Below are positions 22,835 to 36,700 of a stretch of 64,000 bases of DNA, piece after piece. This DNA is from Scilla litardierei (taxonomy: Eukaryota; Streptophyta; Magnoliopsida; Asparagales; Asparagaceae). The notes under the pieces were generated by a model that ran no database searches, was not told the origin of the DNA, and saw only the letters and a list, made by a program, of their open reading frames with translations. Position 1 is the stretch's first letter. Every line of letters begins with the position of its first letter. The stretch covers positions 147,630,597 through 147,694,596 of the forward strand of contig CM061132.1 in assembly GCA_030789695.1 (NCBI GenBank), read 5' to 3'. A program made the position numbers and the translations under genes.

Positions 22835-25800
22835 CTTGTCCTCAACTCTTCGGTATCTTTCTTAATTTTGGATACTTGTCAGACTTGTCTAGGACACATT
22901 TCCTATTATTTTTGAGACTCTTTTGCTACTTATCACTTGTTGAGATATGACCTCACCTTCCATTCACTGTTTAAAAAAAGCCCAAAATGCATCTTTTGCT
23001 GATTGTTCACCCCTGTTACGCTTTTGGGGACTTGAAACCATGTCATGGTGCTCTTGAAAGTCTTCAAACCCTGATCTAGCCTGCTTTCTAACAGATCAAA
23101 GCATGATAAAACCTTGTTCGCTTCATACAACTCTATTATGTTGGGTTTTGTTTTTAGTATAGGCAATAAAACAAGGCCAAGGATAAAAGGGCACACGATT
23201 AGGAATTCAAAGGGGGAAAAGGGAAAAAGCAATTCCTGGAATATTGGATAGGAAAAAGCAATTCCTGGAATATTGGATTCTCATACCCACTAGTGTGGGA
23301 CCAGTCTGAAAAGATATAAATCATTACACAGGCAGCAGAATATTGTTTAATATGATGTTCAATTATGGAAAAGTCTGAAGAAAAATTGATGCCTTGAATT
23401 GCAGACGAAAAGTTAGTTTTCAGGTTGTAGAAATAAATATTCAGAAACGGATTTTGAGTCGTTGCAAGGGTAATATCCTTAATCAATAGGCGCACACAGA
23501 AAGAAACAGTAGCGTATTTTATGTACTTTTGGATCATTTACACGCAAAACTGATGGAAGTTTTCGCCCCTTCTGTATGGGTATTTATTAAGGTTGCAGTT
23601 TTGACAGCAGTACTTTTCTGTGGAAAGTCCTATTACTTTTCTAGAATTTGAATTTACAAATGCATTTTCATTTTGGATGAAGTCTTTGCTGCTGCTGCTG
23701 CAAATATACTTTCTTTTTCTATGAAACGTCAAATCATCATGTAGAATGCAAAACCTAGTGCAATACTTTTCAAGCAAAACAGTATTTCTGTAATTCATTT
23801 ATTGCTACTATAATATGGTTATTAAATATGTGGTATCTACTAGTAATAACGGTTCAATAGACTAACATGGAGTCTGAAGATTTGTTATATACATAACTCT
23901 AATGTTTCTAGACCGAGGTTTATTATGTAGAACAAAGAAAAAATTGAAAAATTGGGGAAGAATAATTGGGAATTAGGATTCTAATGCTTCTCACTAATGA
24001 TTTTAACTTTTTGTCAAATTAAACTTTTCTCAGGTTAAGGGATTTAATCATTTAGAATTCTTCATTGAAAAATAAAATAGGTTTGGAGCTTATGTATAGT
24101 CTTACAACTTGAAACAATTCATGTCCTAACCAACATGGTGTTTGGTGTTGGGACCTGAGATGACAAGTAAAACACTAGAATGGGATGAATAGTATTTATG
24201 CAAATTATAAAATCCTTTATAAAATTATACCTAAGTTATAATTAGAGTTATCTAATTAAAGATTAATCTACAATAATAACTTGCAATAATAGAAATAAGT
24301 AGCGGAATCAAATGCAAGTATACAATTAACCACAAAGAGAGACAAGCATAAAGACAATAGATTTATCCTCATTCAGATACCATGTATCCTACATCCTGAC
24401 ACATGTCCCCTCAATGACAAAAATCCATTCAAAACGTTCCTAACGGAGTAGTGATCACAACATGTCACTTACACCATAATTTGGTGAATGACTAAATACA
24501 TCTCTTATAAAAGAAAGAAATGAAGCACTCAAAAGTGAGAAAAATACGGACAATACACTTTTACGTATAGCCAAATGTTGAAGATCTTGTGATGAAGTAT
24601 TGTGGATATATTGTTGATCTCCAAATGATGAGAAATTGAAAGCTCCTTTGAGATCAAGATTGGCCAAGAAAATATTTGAGAAACTTTAAAACCAATGGCC
24701 AAAGAAGAGGGTTTTTGCTTAAAAGCTTTTGCACTTGAAAAGAATTTTTACTCAAGAAAATTGATCATTAAACCTTAGAGTAAATGTATGCACAACCCTT
24801 TATATATAAGACTAAATTTTGGTTTAAAACATATTACCAAAATATCTTTAAAAGGTCAACAAGGCTAATAAAAAGTTATGTCTGAGCCCAACGACTAGGA
24901 CTGGTCGATTCTAGTTCATGTACTATTTGACTAGTTAAGAACTAATCAAGAGCTAATCAACTAATTCATCAACGTTGGTTGACTAGTTCAATTCAGATTA
25001 GACGCTGTTCTGCTCTCTGTAAAAACTGGTCTACCATAGTTCATTGGCTAGTCGACCATAACATTGATAGTGGTCCATTACTCCATGAACATTGGTCGGT
25101 TATTTTCTGATAATGGCTAGCCATTGCTGCAAACAATCCCAGTCGACTAGGTATCTATTCTAGTTGACTAGTCAACCGAAAGATGAGATTGTTGACTTAT
25201 TTAATACTTAGGGATGATTTTAAAAATATTTTAAAACATTTATAATGTGTTCCGAAATGTGTGAGAGCTTCAATAAAGACTCTAACAATCTACGAAGACA
25301 AATAAAAATACATCAAAAATTACATTAACTCGAAGCTCATTTGATATAGTGAAGGTCATCATCGTCTTGGTTTCTTTGGACTCCATTGTCTTTGTTGACT
25401 CTACATATCCATGATTTTTATATTTGCACATACATACACTTATGAAAATATTAGTATCCAATATGTTTGCTTATCATCAAAACTAATATATGATGACTCA
25501 ATATTCAACACATGTGACTAAATAACTATTAAAATAAGATAGTTAAAGCAAATAAATCTAGTTAGTGGTCATCAAATGGCTCAACGCAGACTCGAAACTA
25601 ACCATAGTGATATAGGTTGTTTCTCACATCTCCTTCCATGCATGTAGACTCTGATATTCATATCAACTCTCTTGGGTAGGAGGAACTCGACCATAATGAG
25701 TGTAGATCTTGATGGCTGTTATAGTGCTCAAGCAAGTCAGTATCTCTCTAGCTTTGCTCTGGAGATCCAAATACCATATAATTCTAGGCAATCTTTCCAA

Positions 25801-28800
25801 TGAACCAAATACCATTAACAGCCTCCTTTACTAGTTGAGATCAACTGCTCATCTAAAATATGATCATTCTATTCTTTTACATGCATGTAATGTAGGTTAT
25901 GGAGGCAAATTTGGTGGGGAGTACATGGGCACACATCTCATTATAGCAAGACTAAGAGAAATGATATGTAATTGTAGGGGTTGATGTTGGATCTTTATAA
26001 GCCACTAAATCTTCAATGATAAAAGCTAAGTTTCTACCATAGTATGAAGGAAAATCCTAACATAAGCATTATGATTAATTTTTCTTAAGCTTTTGAATAG
26101 CATATCACTGAGAGCTTGCAAATTCTTTAAGATTTTAGAAGGAAACATATCAGGATTGATCCTTACGATCACATAATCACCTCATAATCACCTGTATTAA
26201 ATTCTTGACAATGTTTATGTGCATTTGCAAGAACCTTATACCGAGAGCGAATTTGTCCATGGTTCTCTTTATGCTAATAATGAATGTGCTATGCAAATGA
26301 CTATGTAGACTCAGATACTCATTGCTGATGTGTTACGAGAATGATTGATGAACTCCTTAAGCATTTGATAAGTGTTAGATTCCATATGGACATGGAAATC
26401 TAATGTCCTACAGGCTTTATTACTAAGGATAGTCATGCAATGAAAACAATTCTAAATATACGACTGAAGCTATACAAATATGAGATTTATGTCTTTATAT
26501 GTTTATTTTTAAATAAAATGACATATATAATGTTCTAATGCAATGTTTTAATATGAGGTAGGCCATGTGAGTGTGATGCTTTTGAAGAGATCGGTTAGCA
26601 AAGTTCACAGAAACAAATCAGATCTGTGATATTGCAGATGAATATGATATGTTTCAAAAATGTAATCAAATTATATGTAAATATAAAAAGCTGCATTGCA
26701 AGATTGCAACGTGTGATAATTTAATTTTTAATGAAAATTTTCTATTGAAATTTGTGAATCGTTTGCAATCTAGGTTTTTTCTTCTTTAACATGAATGATT
26801 AGTAACATTAAGGATTTGAAGAAATTAATTTTACAGCTTAAGGGTTTATTCAGCAGTCATAGGTTCATGTAATGATTATGGTAACTAAACAAAACAGATA
26901 AAAAAATTGCTAGTAAAATTTAAGTATTATGGTACTCAAACTAGATCAAGCTTGCATGCCGGTTTATTAATTGCACAATGATGAACATGTCCAGAAAAGG
27001 TGCATATATGTACTTGCTTCAGTTGATTTACATTTGGCTTCAACGGATCTAAAATCTAGCTGAAAACGGCCTGGGTCAATAAAGTTAGCTGGCATAAAAG
27101 TTGGCTAAACCCCTTTGACAATCCTTGGAAAATGGTCAAGACACACTGTAAGTAGGGGCTGGTCAACGATTGGACTTAGCCGCTGATGGGTCATTACGTA
27201 GTTGGCTTGGGGCCGGCTTGGGCTGGCTTCACAGCTCAGGTCTGGTCTGTTTTGTCTCGATCGGCTCGGTTTGAGCTGATAAATAGTACTGGCTCAGAGT
27301 CAGCTTCGGTTTGGCTTCGGGCTTAGGTTGGTTCGGCTTGGATGGTTCATCTTGGGGTCGAAACCGGCTTGCCTAAGCTGCTAATGTGGCGATTAAAGCT
27401 GATTCCTTATATATATCATTTTTTAACAGATCTTTACCAGAGTTCGGTGATTTGGCTACGATAGGATAATGTTGAAGTCGATGGAGGTGTAGGATGAACC
27501 ATCCGACAATAGCGGCAGCATCAGGCATGTCATGTGAGATGACGGTGATGTTTCTAAGGGTTCTAGTTAATTACAGTAGTAGTTTTAGGGTGGCAATGAG
27601 GGAGAGGCCAAATGTGAGGCTTGGGGATAGCGGTAATGAGATGTAAAGTGGATCTAGGGTTAAGCTTAAGGTGTTGGAGGAAGAGGCGATAAAGAATAGA
27701 TTTTTTGATTTTTTATTTTTGGATCCAACTCTAGTAGGGATCTAACCTAATTTTTTTAAATGGATCCTTTGGCTCTGATACCAAATTTTATTTGCTACAA
27801 GGGAAAATTTGGAAAATTTGGGGAAAATTGGGGTAGAATAATGGGGATTAGGGTTTCAAGATTTCAGACTAATGATTTTGATTTCTTATCAATTTTTTTT
27901 TCAGGTTAGGGGATTTAATCACTCAAAATTCTTCATTGAAAAATAAAATAAGTTTTGAGCATATTTATAAACTTACGACTTGATGCAACTCCTAACTAAT
28001 ATGGGATTAAAACAACTACTACAATAAGAAAATAACAGCAAATAAAAGCTAGTTAGGGATCCATCAAGTGCCTCAACTCGGCTTGAACCCAACCACAATG
28101 ACTCATGTTGGTTCTTGCATATCCTTCTATGCATGCAGACTGTGTCCACATCATATTGTCTCTTACAACTTTGTAGACTTCTTAAGGGGTGAGTGAGGTA
28201 TTGTCTCACCACCCTTGGGTGGCTGCATATCCCAGGACTGGGCGCAATAGATGCAATACCTCATTTAAGAAGTATACACTCTCATTGGGTCTCTGTTGCT
28301 ACTCCCAGTCCTGCAATATTCAGCCACCCAAGGGTGGTAAGCTTAACAACCCAATAATTAAAGATGAAAACTTAGAAGTAGAAATCGAAATGAGTATATC
28401 AAAGTCATTTGTAAAACATGCGCAGCACAATGCATTGTAATGATCCTTGTCTATGCAAGTTTAGTTATTCTAGGATAAGTATAGCGTCAGGAAGGTTTTT
28501 CCATTACTATCCATCATGTTGCCTTTTTTGATGATATGTATCCTTCATATCAATTGCCATAACTGCCACACCCTTATGAATTTGACCGGGCCATTGTTCA
28601 TCTATATCAGTGTTATAAAAGGCGGTTTCATTATGCGCGCGGTTTAGGAACGCATAGCGCATAAGCGGATTATGCGGCCGATTATGCGGTTTACGCGGTT
28701 TACACGAAAATGAATAATTTAGTATATAAATAAGCAATAAGTTTATGTATATGTGTTTGTGTATATTAAATTAAAAAAGATATGAACAAGGAAAAAATCA

Positions 28801-30737
28801 TATCAAGTTTTAAAAGTATGGATACTAAAACATCGGCGTCATTATGACGATTAATACATAAAATAACTAATGTCTAACGTCTAAAATAATCTACACATAA
28901 AACATAACTATTTAGTTTTACGTCCAAATCAAACGCATGTCAAACATAAGCACTTTAAAATTAAAAAACTGATATTTATGTTTAACGGGTCGTGTTTCTG
29001 AATGGGTTGGGGTTTTTTTTAGTTGCCGATTATGCGCCCGCATATTCGCATATGCGGTCACATAGCATTTATACGACCGATTATGCGGCCGACCGCATAT
29101 CTTAATTTTCATGCGGTCAAAGGCCGCATCCTTATATGCGGCCGCATATGCGGCCGCATATAACTTGTTTTAGAACACTGATCTCTATTCATTTGTTCAT
29201 ACAAATGTCACTGGACACTCTCTTGTGTATTGGCTAAATAACACACCATTGCCACTTGACACCATCTTGTGTCCTCTTGGCTAAATAACATATCGTTGCC
29301 ACCGGACACCCTTTTGTGTCCTCGTCGTTAAAAACATATTTTCCAGCATGTTTTATTTTGTATCATCCTGGATAAATATCACATCATTGCAACCAGGCAT
29401 GCTATCAAGCATTCATTGCCACACGGGCTCAACCACCAGTGTCCTCGAGTCATCGTGGCTCCAATTTCAACCAAGCATGTTATAAATGGGAACATATGTA
29501 TCATTAGGCAATCTTCCATCCATAACTACGTTTAAAATGATATTGAAACTTCTCATGTGTGTCATAAGCATATACAAGATTTCATGAATCATCCTGTCTA
29601 CATGAAATGAAATTAAGTATGACCACTTTGTGAAACAATTGCTTCTTGTGAAAATCAAATACATGATACGCCACACAGGCTTGAATCAAATCCTTTACAA
29701 AAACTATGAGAAAATGTGATGCCACTACGTCTTAAGCACAAAAATAAGGATCCATTTAGGTTAAATTACGGCACGAAGGCTTGATGTTGATATCACAAAA
29801 ACCATGAAAATCAGTTAGGCGGTAAAAGCTTTATAAAACACATCCATTACAAGTATATTGTCTAGGAAATGTAGGAAAAGTCTGCAATTAGGAGTTTTTT
29901 GAAAGTAATAAAAGCCAATGGCATAACCCATTCAATTACTTATCATCATAAGCATCATTTCTTGGAGCTATTTATACAACGACATAGTAGGCACGCATGC
30001 TTTAAGAACTGAAATCAGAATGTCTTCACTTGGTTCGGCGCTTGAAATGTCACTTGTCTTGAGTATCTCCCGCTATTCCCTTTCCTTTTGAAGTGCCTAA
30101 ATTCGATGACGTAACATCATATAATCATGTATCCCACCATCCACTTCACATAAACGAGCGTTGGCTATCACAATTCAAAGCATACATAACCCGTCTTTGC
30201 GCCCTTAAGTTTACTCACTTATCGTTAATATTATAAATACATTCTTTAGCGTACTGATTTCAATTCCGATCACCACCATTTGTTCGCATATAACAATAGC
30301 ATCTAATGATATACAACCCCCATTAAGAATGCTTAATGCTCCAATTAATTTGCACATATTCTAACTCCCCTCCAATGATATAAAGATTTGATCTTTACAT
30401 GGTTTTCATCATTATCAACATCAAACCCTTAAAGGACCCATATGCTATCCTCAAGAGACAACACCAATTATCCTATTTCTTAATTGAGATTCATTCTATT
30501 CATAATTACAACACTAAGCATGGCTAGATTTTCAAGGATCCTTGTAATAGATGTCAATTTCACTAAATAATCTCTAATTCTAGCAGAAATTTTCCACCTT
30601 TATGATTTCACCCAAAATTTTCATGCCAAAATCTCATATTTCCATACTTAACCATATGAATAAGATTAGAATCATTAGATCCACATCATTCGTTAGGAAA
30701 TAAACCAAATACTTAAATCTTTACTTATGTGTTTGTG

Positions 30738-30789
<52 letters not shown>

Positions 30790-33700
30790 TCAAAGCAAGC
30801 ACAAGAGGGAAAGGGAGGGGCCGGCTCCCCTCTCAAACTGAGTAAGAGAGAGGTGGGAGTGGGGTTCGACTTCACCTTTGTCCAAACAAGAAATTGGAGG
30901 GAGGTGGGTGGTTCAGCCTTAACACAAGAAGATGAGATGAAAAGAATGAATGGAAGAAAATGAAAGTCAAATGATAAAAATGAACCGAAAGATTCCCTTA
31001 GATATTTATTCGCCCAGTTCCCATTTATGGAAAGAGGGATGAGGTGTGCCTTTTTTTAAATTATATATAACCACTTGTTTTAACTTATCCCCCTTCCCTC
31101 ACTGTTAAATATCATAAGTGACCCAAATTTCATCATATGTGACGTATGCCCTAAACAATTTGAAAAATGATGGTTAGATCACGGCAGTTTCGGCTATGCA
31201 TGGCCTTTACTCATTTTACATGTCACTTCGTAGTTAAGTATGTTATTTATAGGGTTTAAAAATTCACGGCTATTACAGCTATCTTGTCTTAATCCTGTAT
31301 TCTATAATGCTTTATATGTCATATATGCTGCTTAATGCCCTGTTAAATGTCACATACATCTTTTGTGTAGTTCTTCAGTCTTTTTTAATCTAGATAATTT
31401 TTTATGCCTTGATTTGCTGCCTTTTTTCCCTCCAGGCTTCCTCAGATGTGGATGAGCATTTTATTTGTTTCACCTGTGTTGACGGTATGTGTTGCATGTT
31501 AACTGTGATCTATTGAACATTGTGGAAATCAAGTCATGCCTTTTTAGTGAAATAGACTTCTTTCGTCCATAGTTGTACAGAAATATGATACCTATAATCG
31601 CAGGGGAACTTTATCAGCTTGATGGGAGGAAGTCACGGCCAATATCTCATGGCCCATCATCACCTCACAGGTTATTACAGGTAGTCTTATTTTCCTGCAT
31701 TGTTTTCATGTTGTTTCCCTTAAAAAGGTACAGTTACAAATTACAATGCACATCCACCTTCTATTATTTTAGTGGCCTTAATGAATATTCAATATCACTG
31801 CTGCAACATGTCACACCTAGCTTATTGTGAAGGGGAAGCCAAAAGGTAGAAATAACACAATCAATGAAAGAAATATCTTACTGCACCGACAGTTTTACTC
31901 TCTTTCAATAACAAATCACATGATTTCATTGTAATTCAGATTTTAGTAATTTAGAATGATAATCCAGTTGCCACATTGGGTTTTTTGCTATCACAGGACA
32001 CAGAAAATCCAGCTTGAAGTGGTCAGTATCAAATTTAGATTGATTTCATATGTTCCACGTAAAGGATTGCCAACTTCTGCATAGTTAGATTCATTTTCTC
32101 TTTCTGATGTATCAATTGGTGTATAAAATCTGAATCTGAAAATTCCATTCACAATTGTTTGAAACGACCTAAATAAAATTGAGTAGTTAAAAACGTTGGT
32201 AGTAGAGATACTTGTTAAATTGGTCGCCCATTTGTATGTTACTAAAAAGGTCCATTTTACAGTCATTTGATGCATGGATGAGAGACCTTCAGATTATATT
32301 ACTTTCTCCCACAACCATTTTAGGCTGTCAAAATCAAGATAAATGGTGTGCATAATTCATGGAATGAACAATCTTGTGATTTCTGGACGAATTCTTAGAC
32401 CAAGTTACCTAAAGAGTGCCCTCAAGAAAACCTCTCTTTATGTATGTAAACATACATACATGTACAAACACATGGACAGAGCTAGCTAGTGAAGTGAGGT
32501 CGGGCATATAATATTTAATATTCAGAGGGTTTCTTGAAATTTTCACAATCAGTGAAAAGATAAGAGGATGTTTAAGATTCCAGTGGTTCCTTGCTTGCAC
32601 GCACGCACGCACCTTTGTATGTGGACTTACATATAACTAGTATTTTTAATTTTTATTTGGGTGTGTGTATGCATGTGTGTATTCTTTATTTTTAAGGACC
32701 AAAGCACTAACTTAAATATACATTTGTAGGCATTTTAAAATGATCTCAAACGTTACCTAATGTGGCTTGCACTGACTTAAATATACATTTGTAGGCATTT
32801 TAAAATGATCTCAAACGTTACCTAATGTGGCTTTAGTTTTTCTTTAAATAAAAAGGAAACCAAGTATCTATGTTTACACACCAAAAATCTTGCATGCATG
32901 CATGATCACCATGTTATCAAATAAATTCCCGCTTCTTTCGGAAAGGGTAATTTGCACTCAACCCCTATAGACTAGGGTATTGTATGACTAATGCCCCTTA
33001 TTCTATGATTTTAGTACTTAAACCCCTTCACTTAACGAAAATTGTTAAAAATCATTTTTTTCTTCTTCCGGCTTTTCCTTTCTTCCACCTTTGGCTACCT
33101 CTCTCTCTCTCTCTCATCTCCCTCTCTCATGCACCACCTATCACATTCCCTCTCTCTCACCTCTCATCTCTCCTCTCAGTCGTTCACTCTCATTTGCTTA
33201 CCTTTCTCTACTCTCTTTCCTCTCCTCTCCACACAGGTACCAATCCACGAACTTTTTCCCATGCCACCCCAAGGTGCATTCAATGTTATGGCGGCATAGG
33301 AGGAAAGTATAAGGATGGTACCTTTGTGCGAGAAAATAAAGGTGAGAGAGATGTGAGTGAGAGAGAGGAAGGGGAAAATTTTCTAAAGATGAGAGATGTG
33401 ACAAAGACAGGGGAGCATGAGAGAGAAGAGAAAGCAAGAGATAAAGCAATAGTAGCAGCCAAAGGAGGAAGGAAAATTGTAAAACTGGAAGAAGAAAATG
33501 ATTTTTAAATGTTTCCATTGAGGGGGTCTGAGTGATTATATCATAGATTAGAGGATAGTAGTCGCACACAGTGTCCAAAGTTATGGAGGAAATCTATCCT
33601 TTTGAAAATAACCAAACCATGATTTCTTGAACCATACAACAAAGATTCAAAGGTCATTGATGTGACGGTGTCTATATCTATGGGGTTTCTGAGCGTATTT

Positions 33701-36700
33701 CCTCCCAACCATCTCAAGCTCCAGCACTGATGGTTTTAAGGTATAAGCATGTGGATGCATGCATCTGCCTATGCTTGCATACATGCATATTGGCATTTGT
33801 ATATTGTCACATCCATGTAGATTTTGTCATTGACATCTTGATGTAGATCAAATTCAAGATGGAGTCCATTTTTTGTATGGAGATAGAGTTTCTTTGGAGA
33901 CTTCTAATTAGTTTGAGTCCTTTTGTTATTTTGAGAGTTCTAGTTGTTTTGAAAGTTTTAGTTATTTGAGTCTTTTAGTTGCTTTGAGTCTTTTGCTATT
34001 TGAGTTTTAGTTATTCTAAAAGTTTGTCATATCGAGTTTTGAGAGTCAAGTTGTATCAAGTTTTAGTCATATCGAGTTTTGAGAGTCAAGTTGTAAGTCT
34101 ATTTAAAGTTCACAAACTTATTTGTTTTGGTAGTAGAAATCAATGATGAATAAGTTTTGGTGTAAACTTTTAGTTTCTTCACAATATTAAATCTTTTGCA
34201 TTTGTGTGCGAGAGTGTGCTTGGTTACCTGGGCAAGAGATTCGAAGAATCTTCACGTGCGAGTCGGTGATTGTAAGATTATCGGGTTACGAGATCCGAAA
34301 AGTTATTAAATCTATAATCTACTTTTTACCAAATTCCAACCACCTTCCTTCCCGCTTCCGTTGTGCGTCACATCTGGTTTTTGTATTTTGGCTAAACAAA
34401 TATGTTTGCTTCTCACCTTTATTTAATGATGAATACTGCTATAGAACCCCCCCTCACATTGTCACATGTAACACACTATCAGTGTCAAAACCATAATGAT
34501 TTTTGAAGGTCCATTTGTGTCTGAGGCTGTTTTTAAATTTCTTTTGTTCATTGCATGCTCAACATGTGAACCTCACACGGTGCTATTTTGGCCTAGTTTG
34601 GCAACATAATTTTTGACACCGAGGTTTTTTAAGTTGTTGCGTGATAGAAGCAGGAAGGTACATGGTGGGGATTTGAAGAAATAAATTATGGATTTGATAA
34701 TTTTTTGGGCTTTGCACCCTGGAGATTTAATGGTCACCAAATCTCACGCCTCACACGTAGGGATTTTTTGGACCTCTCACGCAGGCAACCAAACCCACTT
34801 TCGCACACAAATATAAAAGATATGATTTTTATGGGGACACTAGAAGTTTGAACCAAAATTTTAATTCTTCATTCATCTATCTCAAAAATACAAATAAGTT
34901 TTTGGCCTTTATATAAGCTTACACCTTGGGTTTCAAAAGCCACATTTAATGCATGACTAACACTCTAAAATAACTAAAACATTTAAAAATAAACAAAAGA
35001 CTCAAAAGGGCTCAAACTTTGTGTATATAAAATAATTAAAAGACTCATAGGACTCAACCTTTATCTCTATTTCACATATAAAATCAAATAAGACTCTACC
35101 TGAAATTTAAATTTGATCGATGTCATTCTTTTCGGTTTGAGAATTTCTGCACCGGGTGAATGCCACCGGAATAGCATAACCAGACAGAAATTAACAGCCA
35201 CTTGTAATTAGAGAAAACATGTCTATGAACTTTAAAGTGTAGTAGGATATATATGTAGAGACAAATATCTTTTGAAAAGTTCGCCTAAGTCACAAAAGAA
35301 ATAATAGCCTATGGAACCTTCTCGTTGGTATGATGTGGATGATTTGTGATGACAAACTCGATGTGCTCAATTTCCTCAATCGATGTATTCAATCTATGTG
35401 TTGGCATATGATCATCATGTCTTAGATTTTACATCTAGTTATAGGTTTATCTCAGGTTTGGGCTCAAACTTAATTTCTGATACAGATATAGACTCAAGCT
35501 CTTGTTCAACCTTCAAAAGCTTCATCATGTTTGGCTCAGTGGAGTTTAACCCATTCTATTGAGCAACTCGAATCTTAGGTTGGGAAAGTTTCAACATAAT
35601 TCTCTTCCCGTTAAATATGAATGTGTATGGTTGACATTCCAAAACTAGTCATATCTAGGCTGTACAATCAAGATTTTCTTAGCAAAATAAGTGATGCATT
35701 CATGAATATAATATCACCAAATATAATCATGATAGGTTGCAAGCTGGATAGGTAATAAACACCGCTGTGTAACTGAATGCGCAGTCTTTTCAATCCAAAT
35801 AATGTTATATAGCTGTGTGTGAAGCTTATCTGCTTGGCTCATTCTCTCTTTAAGCCTGACTTGATAATATTAACACAACTGCATTCATCAATTATCAATT
35901 TGTGAGACTTATCACGTATCTTGATGTAGGTATATAAAATACTAGTACTTTGTCAATCTTTCTTATCTTCAAGTGTTGTAGGCAAACACATAATGGTATT
36001 AGCATGAGCACCCTATTCACATAAATCTTCATCAACATCGGTAGTACTTTCAATTGCATAAAAATTTTCACTCATTCCTTCATATTGTACAGCATGAAAG
36101 AGAAATATGTCTTGAGATGACGACGGCGTTGGATGTAGGCGACGGTGGAGCTAGGGTTTGGGGGTGACGAGGACAATAAAAAGTTTGTCTTTTTTGGGAA
36201 AAATTATTCTCTTCTTTTTCCGGTTTTGTTTTTGAATTTTTTATAACTCCCTTTTTATTTATTTCTCTCTCTTTTTTGTTGATTTCTCTTTTTCTGTTTT
36301 TATCTCTCTTTTTTATTTTCTCTCCTTTTGATTTTTTATCTCTCTTTTTTCTTTGTCGATCCCTCTTTTTTGATTTTTTTTAATTCACTCTTATTTAAAA
36401 ATCCAAATCTAATTGGAAGAAAGGAAAAAGAAAAAGGAGGTCTTTTTTATGATGATGGAAAAAATGAAGAAAAAGTTATGACACAGGACAGAAGTATGAA
36501 GAGATCTGATGGGGATTTGGAGAGGAAGGAAATTGGGGGTTTGATAACTTTTCGGGCCTCGCACCATAAAGATCTAATGATCACCGACTCTCATGCCTTG
36601 CAAGCGGAGATTTTTCAGACATCTTGTCCAGGCAACCAAGCCCACTCTCGCATACCAATATAAAAGATTTGATTTTAATCGAGAAACTAGATGTTTACAC

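Larger units (their letters stand above)
23926..28150 (-). mobile_element. Decayed LTR retrotransposon (minus) with nested SIRE-type solo LTR
   Basis: The left LTR (23926-25660, interrupted) and right LTR (27793-28150) share blocks such as GGGATTTAATCA, TTCTTCATTGAAAAATAAAA and TCCTTC.ATGCATG.AGACT. A minus-strand PBS (TGGTATCAGAGCC; + strand 27771-27783) lies near the right LTR. The 2.1-kb interior has no intact ORF. LTR ends are approximate and no target duplication was found. Confidence 0.6.

Noticed and set aside
22482..22950. Phe/Gly-rich ORFs
   Set aside because: By-products of the poly-T/poly-G tract.
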